Below the pieces are notes generated by a model that saw only the letters and a list, made by a program, of their open reading frames with translations, was not told the origin of the DNA and made no database searches. From assembly GCA_002704625.1 (NCBI GenBank), contig PAGZ01000044.1, positions 1 through 63,613 on the forward strand: 63,613 bases of DNA, written 5' to 3'. Source of the DNA: Candidatus Pelagibacter sp. GTDB taxonomy: Bacteria > Pseudomonadota > Alphaproteobacteria > Pelagibacterales > Pelagibacteraceae. The first letter of the stretch is position 1. The number at the start of each line of letters is the position of its first letter. The position numbers were made by a program, and so were the translations under genes. Of this stretch, positions 26,640 through 36,865 are shown in pieces.

Positions 26640-27109
26640 TACTTGTTCCTACTTAAAACTCTTGCTTTTTCTCTGTTCCAGTCTCTTTTCTTTTTCACGG
26701 CCCTTTTATCATAAAGTTTTTTTCCTTTAGCAATTGCTATTTCGATTTTTGCTTTACCTTTTTTAAAATATATCCTTGTAGGTACAATGGTTAATCCTTC
26801 CCTGTTTATTTTTCCAATCAATTTATTTATTTCCCTTTTTTTAAGCAAAAGTTTTCTAGCATCTCTTGGATTATGATCGTTATAACTCGACTCTTTATAT
26901 GAAGGTATATAAGAGTTAATCAAAAACATTTCACCATTATGATCTGTAGCATAAGCGTCGGATATATTTGCTTTTCCGTCTCTTAGTGATTTTACCTCAG
27001 ATCCTTTTAAAACTATACCTGCTTCAATTAATTCATTAAAAAAATAATTAAATCTTGCTTTTCTATTATTAGAAACAATTTTAATACCAGTGTTTGGTTT
27101 TGCTTTCAT
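26639..27109 (-). CDS. smpB: SsrA-binding protein SmpB
   Basis: Binds tmRNA and brings it to stalled ribosomes. The 156 residues match SmpB throughout: [20 protein letters not shown], the [14 protein letters not shown] loop and [15 protein letters not shown] near the basic tail. It lies between dapA and folK and shares one base with each, the conserved dapA-smpB order. The tmRNA gene itself was not seen in this window. Confidence 0.97.
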   Translation of the reverse strand: MKAKPNTGIKIVSNNRKARFNYFFNELIEAGIVLKGSEVKSLRDGKANISDAYATDHNGEMFLINSYIPSYKESSYNDHNPRDARKLLLKKREINKLIGKINREGLTIVPTRIYFKKGKAKIEIAIAKGKKLYDKRAVKKKRDWNREKARVLSRNK

Positions 27110-27981
27110 TAAAGCAATTTTGCAAACTTAAGAGCTTTCTCGACTTCTTTTTTAGTTTTATCAGTAACTTTAACTAGTGGCAATCTAACTTCTTCTGAAG
27201 ATAATTTTAATAAACTTGCTGCATACTTGACGGGACTAGGATTGCTTTCGATAAATAATGCTTTGTGTAAAGGCATTAATTTTTCATTAATTTCTTTTGC
27301 TTTGCTGTTATTTTTTTTTAAACAAGCCTCCTGAAATTCAGAACATAATTTTGCTGCAACATTTGCTGTAACAGAGATACATCCTGTGCCACCTCGCATA
27401 TTAAACTCTAAAGCTGTTCCATCTTCTCCCGATAACTGTATAAATTCTGGACCCATTTTTTTTAACTGTTTATCAACTCTGTCTAAATCTGCTGTAGCAT
27501 CTTTTACTCCAACAATATTTTTTAATTCGAATAATCTAGCCATAGTTTCAACTGACATATCAACCACTGATCTTGGAGGTATATTATAAATTATTATTGG
27601 AATTCCAACATTATCATTGACTGATTTAAAATGTTGGAAGAGTCCTTCTTGAGTTGGTTTGTTGTAATATGGTGTAACAATTAAAAGACCATTTGCTCCT
27701 GACTTTTCAGCGTGTCTAGATAATTCGATTGCTTCAGCTGTTGAATTAGAACCAGTTCCAGCGATAACTGGAATTTTTCCTTTGCATTCCTTTACTGCAA
27801 TTTCTATTACTTTTTTATGTTCGTCGTGATTCAAAGTGGGAGACTCACCAGTAGTCCCAGCGGGAACTATCCCATTTGTACCATTAGATATATGATGGTG
27901 AATAAGTGAAGCATACCTTTCTTCATCCATCACGCCATTTTTAAAAGGTGTTATTAAAGCTACAATTGAACCTTTGAACAT
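27109..27981 (-). CDS. dapA: 4-hydroxy-tetrahydrodipicolinate synthase
   Basis: Condenses aspartate semialdehyde with pyruvate on the lysine/diaminopimelate path. The 290 residues have GTTGESPTL (about 42-50), the catalytic Tyr in [10 protein letters not shown] and the Schiff-base Lys in [12 protein letters not shown]. It is the first gene of the minus-strand run down to recO and diverges from slt with 39 bases between, so both promoters must share that short gap. Its product supports the cell wall acted on by the neighbouring Slt. Confidence 0.96.
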   Translation of the reverse strand: MFKGSIVALITPFKNGVMDEERYASLIHHHISNGTNGIVPAGTTGESPTLNHDEHKKVIEIAVKECKGKIPVIAGTGSNSTAEAIELSRHAEKSGANGLLIVTPYYNKPTQEGLFQHFKSVNDNVGIPIIIYNIPPRSVVDMSVETMARLFELKNIVGVKDATADLDRVDKQLKKMGPEFIQLSGEDGTALEFNMRGGTGCISVTANVAAKLCSEFQEACLKKNNSKAKEINEKLMPLHKALFIESNPSPVKYAASLLKLSSEEVRLPLVKVTDKTKKEVEKALKFAKLL

Positions 27982-28020
27982 AATTCTTTATATAGTATTT
28001 AATTTATTCATCGAAATTTT

Positions 28021-30348
28021 ATGCTTAAACATTTAATTAGTCTAGTTTTTTTATTTGTCACTTTATACTCAACAGCTGTTTTATCGGATACAAAATCTTT
28101 GATTTTGCCAAAAATAAAACCACACAAAATGTCAATAACAAATAAGGTTAAAACATCAATAATATTACCCGCAAAAAAACCAAAAATAAAAATAGAAGTA
28201 GTAACCGTAAAAAAAGATATACTGCCTAAAAATAAGCCAAAAGCTAAGAAATTTTTTGAAACACCAAAAAAAGAGATAATAAAAAAAGCTGAAAAATCCA
28301 TAACTGTACCAAAGGAAAAACTAATAAAAGAAAAAAAAATAGTTTCTTCTGGTTCAAAAGATTTAAAGGTTAAAACTGATTTTTTATTACCTGAAAAAAA
28401 ACCAATTACTTTTAAAAAAACTGTTAGTAAAGAAGCTATTGATTCAAAAGTTTTATCAAAAAAAGATTATGGCTATGCAAAACAAGTTTTTTTGAACATT
28501 AAAGAAAAAAAATGGACCTCTGCTTTTAGAGCTACAAAAAAAATAAAAGACAAAGATTTTAATAATTTGGTTTCCTGGATCTATTTAAAAGAAAAAAATA
28601 ATAAAGCCACTTTTTCTGACTATATTAAATTTATTGACAATAATCCAAGATATCCAAGAATAAATAGATTAAAATATTTAGCTGAACATAAAATTAATCT
28701 TAATTCTAATAGTCCCAACACAGTTATAGGTTGGTTTGAAAACTCCGAGCCATTAAGTGGATTTGGAAAAATAAAACTTGGTGAGTCTTACATTTTAAAA
28801 GGAGATTCAGAAAAAGGTGGTAAACTTATAAAAGAGGGTTGGGTTAATGCCTCATTAAGCTCTAAAGATCTAAAATATTTAAATAAAAAATATAAAAAAT
28901 TTTTAAATTCATCTGACCATATTAAAAGGGCTGAATATATGGCTTGGAACTATAAATATTGGGATTTAAAAAGAATATTAAGATACCTTCCTAAGGATCA
29001 AAGAGCATTATACAACGCCAGACAAATATTAATGAGTAATTCTTACGGCGTAGATAATGCAATTGAAAAAGTTCCGTCTAATCTTAAATCAGATATTGGT
29101 TTAAGATATGATAGATTAAAATGGAGACGAAGAAGAGGTAGAGTTGAGTCTTCTCTGGAAATTATAAATGGAGCTCCAAAAAATAATGATGAATTAATAA
29201 GAGCTGATTTGTGGTGGAAAGAAAGACATGTCATATCTAGATCTTTAATATACAAAAAAAAATATCTTTTAGCTTATGAGGTTGCTAAAAACCATTCTTT
29301 AGAAGAAGGCCCTGAATTAGCTGAAGCAGAATGGATGGCTGGATGGATTGCATTAAGTTTTTTAAACAATCCTAATCTAGCATTAAAACATTTTAAAGTT
29401 TTTTATGAAAATGTAGGTTATCCAATAAGTTTAGCTAGAGGCGCTTATTGGATAGGATTAACTTATGAAAAACTTGGAAATGAAAAATTATCCAAAAATT
29501 TTTATGAAGAAGGATCAAAATATTTAACAACTTTTTATGGTCAGTTGTCTTATAAAAAAATTAATCCGATTGGAGAATTTGAGTTGGTAGATGAGTCCAA
29601 ATATTCTAAAGAATATGAAAAGGAATTTAATAAAAACCCTCTAGTTAAGCATGTTATTCTTCTTAAAGAATTAAATAAAACTAAATATAGTAAAGATATT
29701 TTAAAACACCTAGCTGAAGAAAATATTGAAAAAGGTAGTGAGGTTCTTGCGGCTAAATTAGCTACAGAAGTGGGAAGATACGATTATGCAATTCAAATAT
29801 CGAAAAAAGCTTCATATGAAAAAAGATTTTATAATAAGTTCAATTATCCAATTATAACTACGCCTAGAGTTATAAATGGTAAGTCTATGCCTTCACAAGA
29901 AATAATATTGGCTATTACGAGGCAAGAGAGTGAATTTGACCCAAAGGCAAATAGTTATGCTGGTGCTAAAGGGATGATGCAACTTATGACTTACACAGCA
30001 AAACTTGTAGCTAAACAAATGAAGGAACCTTATAGTAAAAGTAAATTAACTTCTGATCCAGAATATAACATAAGGTTAGGATCTTATTACTTTAATTCTC
30101 TTTTAAATGAATACAAAGAAATTTATCCTTTCGCTATAGCCGCATATAATGCTGGTCCAAAAAGAGTGAGATATTGGAGAAAAATTAATGGAGATCCTAG
30201 TAAAGGCAAAATAGATTATGTTAACTGGATTGAACTAATTAAATTTAAAGAAACTCGAAACTACGTACAAAGAGTTCTAGAAAATGCAAATGTCTATAGA
30301 TTTATGTTGAGTGGCAAACCAATAGAAATAGAAAATTACTTTAGATAA
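28021..30348 (+). CDS. slt: Soluble lytic murein transglycosylase
   Basis: Cuts peptidoglycan glycan strands in the periplasm. A signal peptide (about 1-22) is followed by a Lys/Pro-rich linker (23-135) with four LPxxKP motifs at 29-34, 49-54, 68-73 and 123-128. Then comes a long helical-repeat region of the Slt70 U-domain kind, and the C-terminal catalytic domain with Glu636 in TRQESEFDPKA, GAKGMMQLM and AIAAYNAGPKRVRYW. The 775 residues exceed most family members because of the linker. It diverges from dapA; tRNA-Ser starts five bases after its stop on the other strand. Confidence 0.93.
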   Translation: MLKHLISLVFLFVTLYSTAVLSDTKSLILPKIKPHKMSITNKVKTSIILPAKKPKIKIEVVTVKKDILPKNKPKAKKFFETPKKEIIKKAEKSITVPKEKLIKEKKIVSSGSKDLKVKTDFLLPEKKPITFKKTVSKEAIDSKVLSKKDYGYAKQVFLNIKEKKWTSAFRATKKIKDKDFNNLVSWIYLKEKNNKATFSDYIKFIDNNPRYPRINRLKYLAEHKINLNSNSPNTVIGWFENSEPLSGFGKIKLGESYILKGDSEKGGKLIKEGWVNASLSSKDLKYLNKKYKKFLNSSDHIKRAEYMAWNYKYWDLKRILRYLPKDQRALYNARQILMSNSYGVDNAIEKVPSNLKSDIGLRYDRLKWRRRRGRVESSLEIINGAPKNNDELIRADLWWKERHVISRSLIYKKKYLLAYEVAKNHSLEEGPELAEAEWMAGWIALSFLNNPNLALKHFKVFYENVGYPISLARGAYWIGLTYEKLGNEKLSKNFYEEGSKYLTTFYGQLSYKKINPIGEFELVDESKYSKEYEKEFNKNPLVKHVILLKELNKTKYSKDILKHLAEENIEKGSEVLAAKLATEVGRYDYAIQISKKASYEKRFYNKFNYPIITTPRVINGKSMPSQEIILAITRQESEFDPKANSYAGAKGMMQLMTYTAKLVAKQMKEPYSKSKLTSDPEYNIRLGSYYFNSLLNEYKEIYPFAIAAYNAGPKRVRYWRKINGDPSKGKIDYVNWIELIKFKETRNYVQRVLENANVYRFMLSGKPIEIENYFR

Positions 30349-30353
30349 ATTTG

Positions 30354-30448
30354 TGGCGGTGAGAGAGAGATTCGAACTCTCGGTACGACTTTTCAATCGT
30401 ACGTCGGTTTAGCAAACCGATGGTTTAAACCAGCTCACCCATCTCACC
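30354..30448 (-). tRNA. tRNA-Ser (anticodon GCT)
   Basis: The reverse strand gives acceptor GGTGAGA paired with TCTCACC, discriminator G and an encoded CCA. The anticodon stem TCGGT/ACCGA closes the loop TTGCTAA with anticodon GCT, reading AGC and AGT. The long variable arm (ACGTACGATTGAAAAGTCGTACC, in parts ACGTACGA and GTCGT) is that of a class II serine tRNA. It lies between slt (convergent) and the MATE gene. Confidence 0.95.
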
Positions 30449-30472
30449 AAACATGATTTTTATATAACATTT

Positions 30473-31846
30473 TCAAAATATAAAGAAGGCTTTTTTCTCT
30501 TCTTTAAAAATTTTAATCATTAACACTCTTGCTATAAATAACATTATAAAGCCAAGAACCCAATTCATTACTAATAACCCATAGAATATATCCTGAAAGT
30601 AACCATTCATTACATTCAAGATTAGCCAAACTATCGAGAATGGTAGGATTACCATTCTAAAAAGGTTTGAATAAAATATTAAAAACGTTTTTTTTAGAGC
30701 GGTAAATAGAGCATGGGAAATAAAGAAAACAGGATAAATTGGACCAATAAATGCTGCAATTTTTAAATAGCTGGACCCGTATTTGATTACCTCTAAATCA
30801 TTTGAAAATATTCTAATAATAGGCTCGGAAAAAATATAAAGTATGATTCCGGCGACACACATGATCAGGATACCTATAATAATAGACTTATAGTAAACTT
30901 CTTTAATTCTATCATACCTTCTTGCTCCGAAATTTTGTCCGGCGATTGAAATAACTGCTGTATTTAGACCTATCACAGGTAAAGAAAATAAATGCTCAAA
31001 TCTTACAGCAGCTCCATATCCAGCAACAGCTTGGTCTCCAAAAACATTGATAAATGATAAAAGCAAGTAAGTACCTGTGGCAACTAAAAAAAGTGCCATT
31101 GTTATTGGCATACTTTGATTAAAAATATTTAGTAAAAAATTTCGTCTTATTAAAAAATTGGAAATTTTTAATATTATTTTTAATTCAGTTTTATTGACTT
31201 TGTAATATAAATAAATACACGCAAAGAATTGAATAATTATGGTTGAAATTGCCAAACCGGCTATACCAAATGCTGGTATGAAAAATAATCCAAAAATGAA
31301 AATAGGATTTAGTATTACATTTAATATTACCCCGACTATTAAGACATTTCTATAAGTTTTTGTGTCACCTTGTGCATATAATAATGCATTTAAAGATGTT
31401 AAAATTAGAAAAATTATTGTGCCTAAAAAAATAATATCAGTATATTCTTTTGATAAAGCTATACTTTCATCCGTGCTTCCCATTAACTTTAAAAGATCAT
31501 AAGAAAAAAATGTACCTATTAATGTTATAAATATTGAGAGAAAAAATGCATATATTAATGAATTATAAGAATAAATAGAGGCAGCAACTTTATTATTAGA
31601 TCCTAAAGAATTAGCTATTAAAGAATTACACCCCGCTACTATTCCAATACCTGCTGAAATTATAATAAAATATAGTGGGAAAGCCTTTGCTAAAGCAGCT
31701 AAAGCATCGGGTGATATCTTTCCTGCATAAAAGGTATCTACAAGATTAAACAAAGTTTGAAACAAACTTCCTGTCATAGACGGAATAGCAATTTGTTTTA
31801 ACAATTTTAATATTGGACTTGAGGTAAAATTTAAATTTGTTTTCAA
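30473..31846 (-). CDS. MATE-family multidrug/sodium antiporter
   Basis: Inner-membrane exporter of 457 residues with about twelve hydrophobic helices in two similar halves. The N-terminus (KQIAIPSMTGSLFQTLFNLVDTFYAG) and the matching start of the second half (FNQSMPITMALFLVATGTYLLL) are typical of MATE proteins, as is GYGAAVRFEHLFSLPVIGLNTA. The substrate cannot be read from the sequence. It lies eight bases after trhO and could be cotranscribed with it. Confidence 0.9.
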   Translation of the reverse strand: MKTNLNFTSSPILKLLKQIAIPSMTGSLFQTLFNLVDTFYAGKISPDALAALAKAFPLYFIIISAGIGIVAGCNSLIANSLGSNNKVAASIYSYNSLIYAFFLSIFITLIGTFFSYDLLKLMGSTDESIALSKEYTDIIFLGTIIFLILTSLNALLYAQGDTKTYRNVLIVGVILNVILNPIFIFGLFFIPAFGIAGLAISTIIIQFFACIYLYYKVNKTELKIILKISNFLIRRNFLLNIFNQSMPITMALFLVATGTYLLLSFINVFGDQAVAGYGAAVRFEHLFSLPVIGLNTAVISIAGQNFGARRYDRIKEVYYKSIIIGILIMCVAGIILYIFSEPIIRIFSNDLEVIKYGSSYLKIAAFIGPIYPVFFISHALFTALKKTFLIFYSNLFRMVILPFSIVWLILNVMNGYFQDIFYGLLVMNWVLGFIMLFIARVLMIKIFKEEKKAFFIF

Positions 31847-31854
31847 TTTTTACC

Positions 31855-32763
31855 TCAATAAAACTCTTTTTGAAAAATATATTTTTTCCCCATTTTTTTT
31901 GCAATTAAGATTTGTTTTTGCCTTGTAGCAAATCTTACTTTCTGTGACTCTGTTAAATAGTCATGGCATTTAGGACATGAAATACCATTTTTATACTTTT
32001 TTGACTTTTTTTCTTGAATTGATACTGGCTTTCTACATCCACTACACATTGAATACGTTCCTTGTTTTAATTTGTGCTTAACAGAAACTCTATTATCAAA
32101 AACGTAACACTCACCCTTCCACAAACTTTGTTTTTTATTAATTTTTTTCAAATAATTTAATATCCCGCCCTTTAATTGAAATATATTTTTAAATCCTTGT
32201 TTATTTAAAAAAATTGAAGCCTTTTCACATCTGATTCCACCAGTACAAAACATAGCAATTTTATCATTTTTATTAAATTTTTTTAAATATTTCGGAAAAT
32301 CTCTAAAATGATTAACATTTGGATTTTTTGCACCCCTGAAAGTCCCAACATTATATTCAAAAGGTTTTCTTGTATCGATTATTTTAATATTATTTTCTTT
32401 AATTAATGAATTCCATTTTTTTGGATCAACAGAGTTATTTTTTATTTTATGTGACTGTAACACTTGAATTCCAATAGGAACGACTTCTTTTTTGATTTTT
32501 ATTTTTTCTCTGTGAAAGGGTTGAAAATTATTTGTAGAATTATTTTCTGAATCAAAATTTTTAATTTTACAAATATCCTTTAAACTTTTTTTAACTTTTT
32601 GTACGTTATTTTTTTTTCCTGAAATTGTTCCATTAATCCCCTCTTTTGAAAAAATTATTGTACCTCTGACATGATTTTTTATTAACTTTTTTTGAAAAGT
32701 TTTTTTTAGACTTTTCAGTCCAGATAGTCTTTTAAATTTATAAAATCCGAAAATGTGAAACAT
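31855..32763 (-). CDS. trhO: tRNA uridine(34) hydroxylase TrhO (YceA family, rhodanese domain)
   Basis: Member of the family that hydroxylates U34 in certain tRNAs. The N-terminal part (GTIIFSKEGINGTISG) is the family's acylphosphatase-like lead. The rhodanese domain follows with IIDTRKPFEYNVGTFRGA and the active-cysteine loop AMFCTGGIRCEKASIFL. The C-terminal part has two Cys pairs (CSGCRKPV, CPKCHDYL). The length of 302 residues is normal. The OMT gene stop lies immediately upstream. Confidence 0.92.
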   Translation of the reverse strand: MFHIFGFYKFKRLSGLKSLKKTFQKKLIKNHVRGTIIFSKEGINGTISGKKNNVQKVKKSLKDICKIKNFDSENNSTNNFQPFHREKIKIKKEVVPIGIQVLQSHKIKNNSVDPKKWNSLIKENNIKIIDTRKPFEYNVGTFRGAKNPNVNHFRDFPKYLKKFNKNDKIAMFCTGGIRCEKASIFLNKQGFKNIFQLKGGILNYLKKINKKQSLWKGECYVFDNRVSVKHKLKQGTYSMCSGCRKPVSIQEKKSKKYKNGISCPKCHDYLTESQKVRFATRQKQILIAKKMGKKYIFQKEFY

Positions 32764-33420
32764 CTAAATTTTCCTACAAATTGTTATACCATCACCTAAT
32801 GGTAAAATAGTTTTTTCTATCCTATCATCTTTTTCAATAAAAGAATTAAATTTTCTAATTATATTGGTTAATTCATCATTTTTATTAGGATCAACAACAT
32901 CTCCTTTCCACAAAACATTGTCTATGAGTATAAAACCATTTTTCTTAATAAGTTCTAAAGATAAATTGTAATAATCTATATAGTTCTCCTTATCAGCGTC
33001 AATAAAAACCATATCAAAAGTTTTTTTCTCATCTTTGAATTTTTTTAAAGTATTAATTGCAGGACCAAGGATAATTTTGTTTTTTTTATCTAAATTAGCT
33101 TTTTTGAAAAAGTTTGTAGCTACTTCAGATGTTTCTTTATTGATATCCAAACAAGTTATATTTCCGTCCTTTGGTATTACAAGCCCCATAGATACTGCGC
33201 TATAACCAGTAAAAGTACCAACTTCCAATATTTTTTTAATATTATTTGTTTTTATTAGGAATTGAAAAAAATAGGCTTGGGTAATGGAAATTTGCATTTT
33301 TTTTGAATTTCCTAAGGTGTTGTTATATTCAATAATTTCCTCTTGAACAGGATGTAATCTATAACTATGTTCTGAAATATATTTTTCCAATTTTTCATCA
33401 ATATTTAAATTTTTAATCAT
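32764..33420 (-). CDS. Class I SAM-dependent O-methyltransferase (caffeoyl-CoA/catechol type)
   Basis: Probable small-molecule O-methyltransferase of 218 residues. The SAM site is clear: ILEVGTFTGYSAVSMGL at about 60-76, CLDINKE at motif II, and the metal-binding VFIDADKENYIDYY followed by LIDNVLWKGDVVDP. The substrate is unknown. It lies directly between birA and trhO, one base from each, so all three probably share the nuo transcript or a promoter inside it. Confidence 0.88.
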   Translation of the reverse strand: MIKNLNIDEKLEKYISEHSYRLHPVQEEIIEYNNTLGNSKKMQISITQAYFFQFLIKTNNIKKILEVGTFTGYSAVSMGLVIPKDGNITCLDINKETSEVATNFFKKANLDKKNKIILGPAINTLKKFKDEKKTFDMVFIDADKENYIDYYNLSLELIKKNGFILIDNVLWKGDVVDPNKNDELTNIIRKFNSFIEKDDRIEKTILPLGDGITICRKI

Positions 33421-33963
33421 CTATTTCCTTTTAATTAATTTTTGGTTAAAAGAAATGTTTTCATAATATTTTTTAATACTCAATAAAATGTCTAAGTTTT
33501 TTATTTTTTTATGCGAAGTTTGAAGTAAAGATGTACTTTTGAAATTTGAGCTATTTGGAGACCTTACGGTATTAATGCCTAATCCAATTATAAGAAAAAA
33601 TTTTTTTTCAAATTTGATTAACTCTTGCAAAATACCACATACTTTTTTATTTTGTATCAATAAATCATTGGGCCATTTAATTTTTACCTGATTATTTGAA
33701 TATTTTTTTAATATTTTTTTTAAAATTACAGGATTGATAATAGAAAATTCTCTAAAATTAGGCATATTTTTTTTTAATTCAAAAAAAATGCTAGCAAAAA
33801 TATTTCCTTTTTGTGATATCCATTTTTTCCCCATTGTACCTCTGCCCTTAGTTTGAAAATTTGCAACTATAATTCCTTTAAATATTTTTTTTGATCTTAT
33901 TATTTTAATGGCTTCATCATTAGTGCTTTTTACTTGATTAAATTTAATTAGTTTTAGTTTCAT
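33421..33963 (-). CDS. birA: Biotin-[acetyl-CoA-carboxylase] ligase, minimal form
   Basis: Attaches biotin to carboxylases. The catalytic core is present: NQVKSTNDEA at the N-terminus, the biotinyl-AMP loop GRGTMGKKW, IKWPNDLLI and KVCGILQEL. The protein is only 180 residues. It has neither the N-terminal DNA-binding domain of E. coli BirA nor the C-terminal SH3-like domain seen in most ligases; the next gene begins at once. It shares one base with nuoN, whose operon it follows. Confidence 0.88.
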   Translation of the reverse strand: MKLKLIKFNQVKSTNDEAIKIIRSKKIFKGIIVANFQTKGRGTMGKKWISQKGNIFASIFFELKKNMPNFREFSIINPVILKKILKKYSNNQVKIKWPNDLLIQNKKVCGILQELIKFEKKFFLIIGLGINTVRSPNSSNFKSTSLLQTSHKKIKNLDILLSIKKYYENISFNQKLIKRK

Positions 33964-35375
33964 TAAAACACAGTAATTTTTGATACTATTTCGTTTAAAA
34001 TAGATGGATACAGGAAAAAAGATACCAATAATATACAGCTTAAAATTATTGGTCCATGAATATTGTAGTCTGTAAATTTTTCAAATGGTTTTTTAGGTAG
34101 GTCAAAATACATAATTTTAATTATTCGTATATAGTAAAAAGCTGACAACACAGTAGTAATCAAACCTACTATCGCCAATGTAAACATTTCACTTTCTATA
34201 ACTGACATGAAAATATAAAATTTTGCAAAAAAACCTGCCAAAGGCGGGATGCCAGCTAAAGAAAACAATATAATTAAGAGTCCTAATGATAATAGAGGGT
34301 GGTTTTTTGAAATACCTGAAAGTTCATTTATCTCTTCAATATACTTTCCGCCTCTTTTTAATAAAAGTATACAGCCAAATGCTCCAACATTCATAACTAA
34401 ATATATTGAAATATAAACTAGAGTGCTTTTAAAACCATTCTCACTACCAGCTGCTATTCCAGCCAAAGCATAACCCATGTGACCTATCGAGCTATATGCC
34501 ATAAGTCTTTTTAAATTTGTTTGTGACATGGCCGCTACTGCACCAAGTATCATCGAAGCAATCGACATAAAAACCAAAATGTATTGCCATTGATCTATGA
34601 TTTGACCAAATGGAAGATACATGAATTTAATAAATATAGCCATTCCAGCTATCTTTGGAACTACAGAAAAAAAGCTTGTTACAGATGTTGGTGATCCCTG
34701 ATAAACATCTGGAGTCCACATATGAAATGGTACAATTGAAACTTTAAAAGCTAGTCCTACAAGAATGAAAACCATTCCAAAAATTATTCCCGTATTATAT
34801 TCTTTAGTTTTTAATGCAATTTCTTCAAAATTTGTAGAACCAGCGAAACCATATAATAAAGAACAGCCATACAAAAGTAGACCGGAAGATAAAGCACTCA
34901 AAACAAAATATTTTATTCCAGCTTCAGAAGATTTTATATTATCCCTATCAATTGAGGCTAAAATATACAATGCTAAAGATTGTAATTCTAATCCTAAATA
35001 AAATAGGATTAAATCATTGGAACTTACCATAACAAACATGCCTAACAGAGATAAAAGTATAATTATTGGATACTCAAATTTTCTATTTTTAATATCAGAA
35101 ATATATCTTTTTGATATCAGCAATATAAAAAAAGTTGAAAATAAAATTAAAAGTTTTGAATAAATAGAAAAATTATCTACTACAAAACTTTCATTAAATA
35201 TTTTTGAGGTTTCATTCTCTCCCGTTATAATTACGAGTAAAATTATAAAAATCAAAATAATTGAAGCTTTATAAATTATTTCAAAACTATTTTTTAGAAA
35301 TACTCCTATCATCAAGAAAGAAAATATTGATATTGATAAAATGATTTCAGGTATTAAAAAATTTAGAATATTCAT
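33963..35375 (-). CDS. nuoN: NADH-quinone oxidoreductase subunit N
   Basis: One of the three antiporter-like proton-pumping subunits of complex I (with NuoL and NuoM). About fourteen membrane helices over 470 residues. The proton-channel signatures are visible: LGLELQSLALYILAS, the lysine in GLAFKVSIVPFHMWTPDVY and the MAYSSIGHMGYAL helix. It ends the nuo operon, two bases after nuoM, and shares a base with birA. Confidence 0.96.
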   Translation of the reverse strand: MNILNFLIPEIILSISIFSFLMIGVFLKNSFEIIYKASIILIFIILLVIITGENETSKIFNESFVVDNFSIYSKLLILFSTFFILLISKRYISDIKNRKFEYPIIILLSLLGMFVMVSSNDLILFYLGLELQSLALYILASIDRDNIKSSEAGIKYFVLSALSSGLLLYGCSLLYGFAGSTNFEEIALKTKEYNTGIIFGMVFILVGLAFKVSIVPFHMWTPDVYQGSPTSVTSFFSVVPKIAGMAIFIKFMYLPFGQIIDQWQYILVFMSIASMILGAVAAMSQTNLKRLMAYSSIGHMGYALAGIAAGSENGFKSTLVYISIYLVMNVGAFGCILLLKRGGKYIEEINELSGISKNHPLLSLGLLIILFSLAGIPPLAGFFAKFYIFMSVIESEMFTLAIVGLITTVLSAFYYIRIIKIMYFDLPKKPFEKFTDYNIHGPIILSCILLVSFFLYPSILNEIVSKITVF

Positions 35376-35377
35376 AT

Positions 35378-36865
35378 TTATTTTAATGCAATATTTTTTC
35401 CAATTTCAAGATTATAATTGTTTATTAAATTATCGACTGAAACACTTACGGTTTTGAACAAAGGATCAGGATACATTCCAAAAAATAGAACCATTATTGC
35501 CAAAATTGCTAATATAGATCCTTCTGAAAAGTTTATGTCCTTAATTTTTTTTAAATTAACATTTTCTAATTTACCAAAAACGACTCTTTTGAATAACCAA
35601 AGAATATATGCTGCGGCAAGTATAACTCCTAAGCTACCTAAAATTGCTACCAAGATATTTACCTTAAATGTTCCAACGAGAACCAAAAATTCTCCCACAA
35701 AACCACTAGTACCTGGCAGTCCTAGAGTGCCTAAAACAAAAATCATAAGTAGAAAAGAATATTTTGGTAAAATATGAATAATACCTCCATATGAATTTAT
35801 TAATCTTGAATGTGTTCTGTCATAAAGAACTCCTACGCTTAAAAAAAGTGCTGCTGAAATTAAACCATGACTAAACATTTGTATTATACTTCCCTCGATA
35901 CCTTGTTTGTTAAAGGTAAATATACCCATTGTAACAAAACCCATATGTGCAACAGATGAATACGCAATTAATTTTTTCATATCATCCTGCATTAGTGCTA
36001 CGAGCGATGTGTAAATAACTGCTATAACACTGAGAGCAAATATTAATGGAGTGAAATATTCTGAAGCAAAAGGAAACATACCTACTGAAAATCTTAAAAA
36101 ACCATAACCTCCCATTTTCAACAAAATTGCTGCCAATATTACAGAACCTGATGTCGGAGCCTCAACATGTGCATCAGGTAACCATGTATGAACAGGCCAC
36201 ATTGGCATTTTAACTGCAAAAGAACTAAAAAATGCTAACCACAATAAATATTGATATTCTTGTGGTATTTTAATTTGAGTAATATCAGTTGTTCCTGCAA
36301 TCCAATAAATTGCGATTATTGCTACAAGCATCAAGACCGAGCCCAAAAGAGTAAAGAGGAAAAATTTAAATGCAGAATAAACTTTTCTTGGTCCACCCCA
36401 GATACCGATTATTAAAAACATCGGAATTAGTCCCGCCTCAAAAAATATATAAAAAACGACTAAATCCAGAGAACAAAAAACTCCTATCATGAAAGTTTCT
36501 AAAACCAGAAGGGCTATTAAAAATTCTTTAAGTCGCGTCTTAACGCTATTAATGCAAGATATTACGCAAATTGGAGTGATAAATGCTGTTAATAAAATGA
36601 ATAAAAGTGAAATACCATCAATTCCAAATTTAAATTTTATAAATCCACTTATCCAACTAAATTCCTCTACAAATTGAAAATCTGAACTTTGGTTATCAAA
36701 TGATGACCATAAAAATAAAGTAATTAAAAAATTAACTATAGTAGTGAAAATAGCTATATAAATAGCTCCAAAATTCTTTTCTCTTTTTTCGCTTTGAGTT
36801 AGAAATACAAATAAAGCTCCAACAAGGGGCAAAAAAGTAATTGATGATAAAATTGGGAAATTCAT
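35378..36865 (-). CDS. nuoM: NADH-quinone oxidoreductase subunit M
   Basis: Antiporter-like membrane subunit of complex I, 495 residues with about fourteen helices. Family marks are FYIFFEAGLIPMFLIIGIWGG with the channel Glu, the lysine-bearing FAVKMPMWPVHTWLPDAHVEAPTS (here in parts) and IAYSSVAHMGFV. It shares one base with nuoL upstream and is followed after two bases by nuoN. Nothing is missing against the family. Confidence 0.97.
   Translation of the reverse strand: MNFPILSSITFLPLVGALFVFLTQSEKREKNFGAIYIAIFTTIVNFLITLFLWSSFDNQSSDFQFVEEFSWISGFIKFKFGIDGISLLFILLTAFITPICVISCINSVKTRLKEFLIALLVLETFMIGVFCSLDLVVFYIFFEAGLIPMFLIIGIWGGPRKVYSAFKFFLFTLLGSVLMLVAIIAIYWIAGTTDITQIKIPQEYQYLLWLAFFSSFAVKMPMWPVHTWLPDAHVEAPTSGSVILAAILLKMGGYGFLRFSVGMFPFASEYFTPLIFALSVIAVIYTSLVALMQDDMKKLIAYSSVAHMGFVTMGIFTFNKQGIEGSIIQMFSHGLISAALFLSVGVLYDRTHSRLINSYGGIIHILPKYSFLLMIFVLGTLGLPGTSGFVGEFLVLVGTFKVNILVAILGSLGVILAAAYILWLFKRVVFGKLENVNLKKIKDINFSEGSILAILAIMVLFFGMYPDPLFKTVSVSVDNLINNYNLEIGKNIALK

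Noticed and set aside
30354..30448. tRNA-Ser as a phage attachment site or island boundary
   Set aside because: No integrase, direct repeat of the tRNA end or change in base composition is visible around it.
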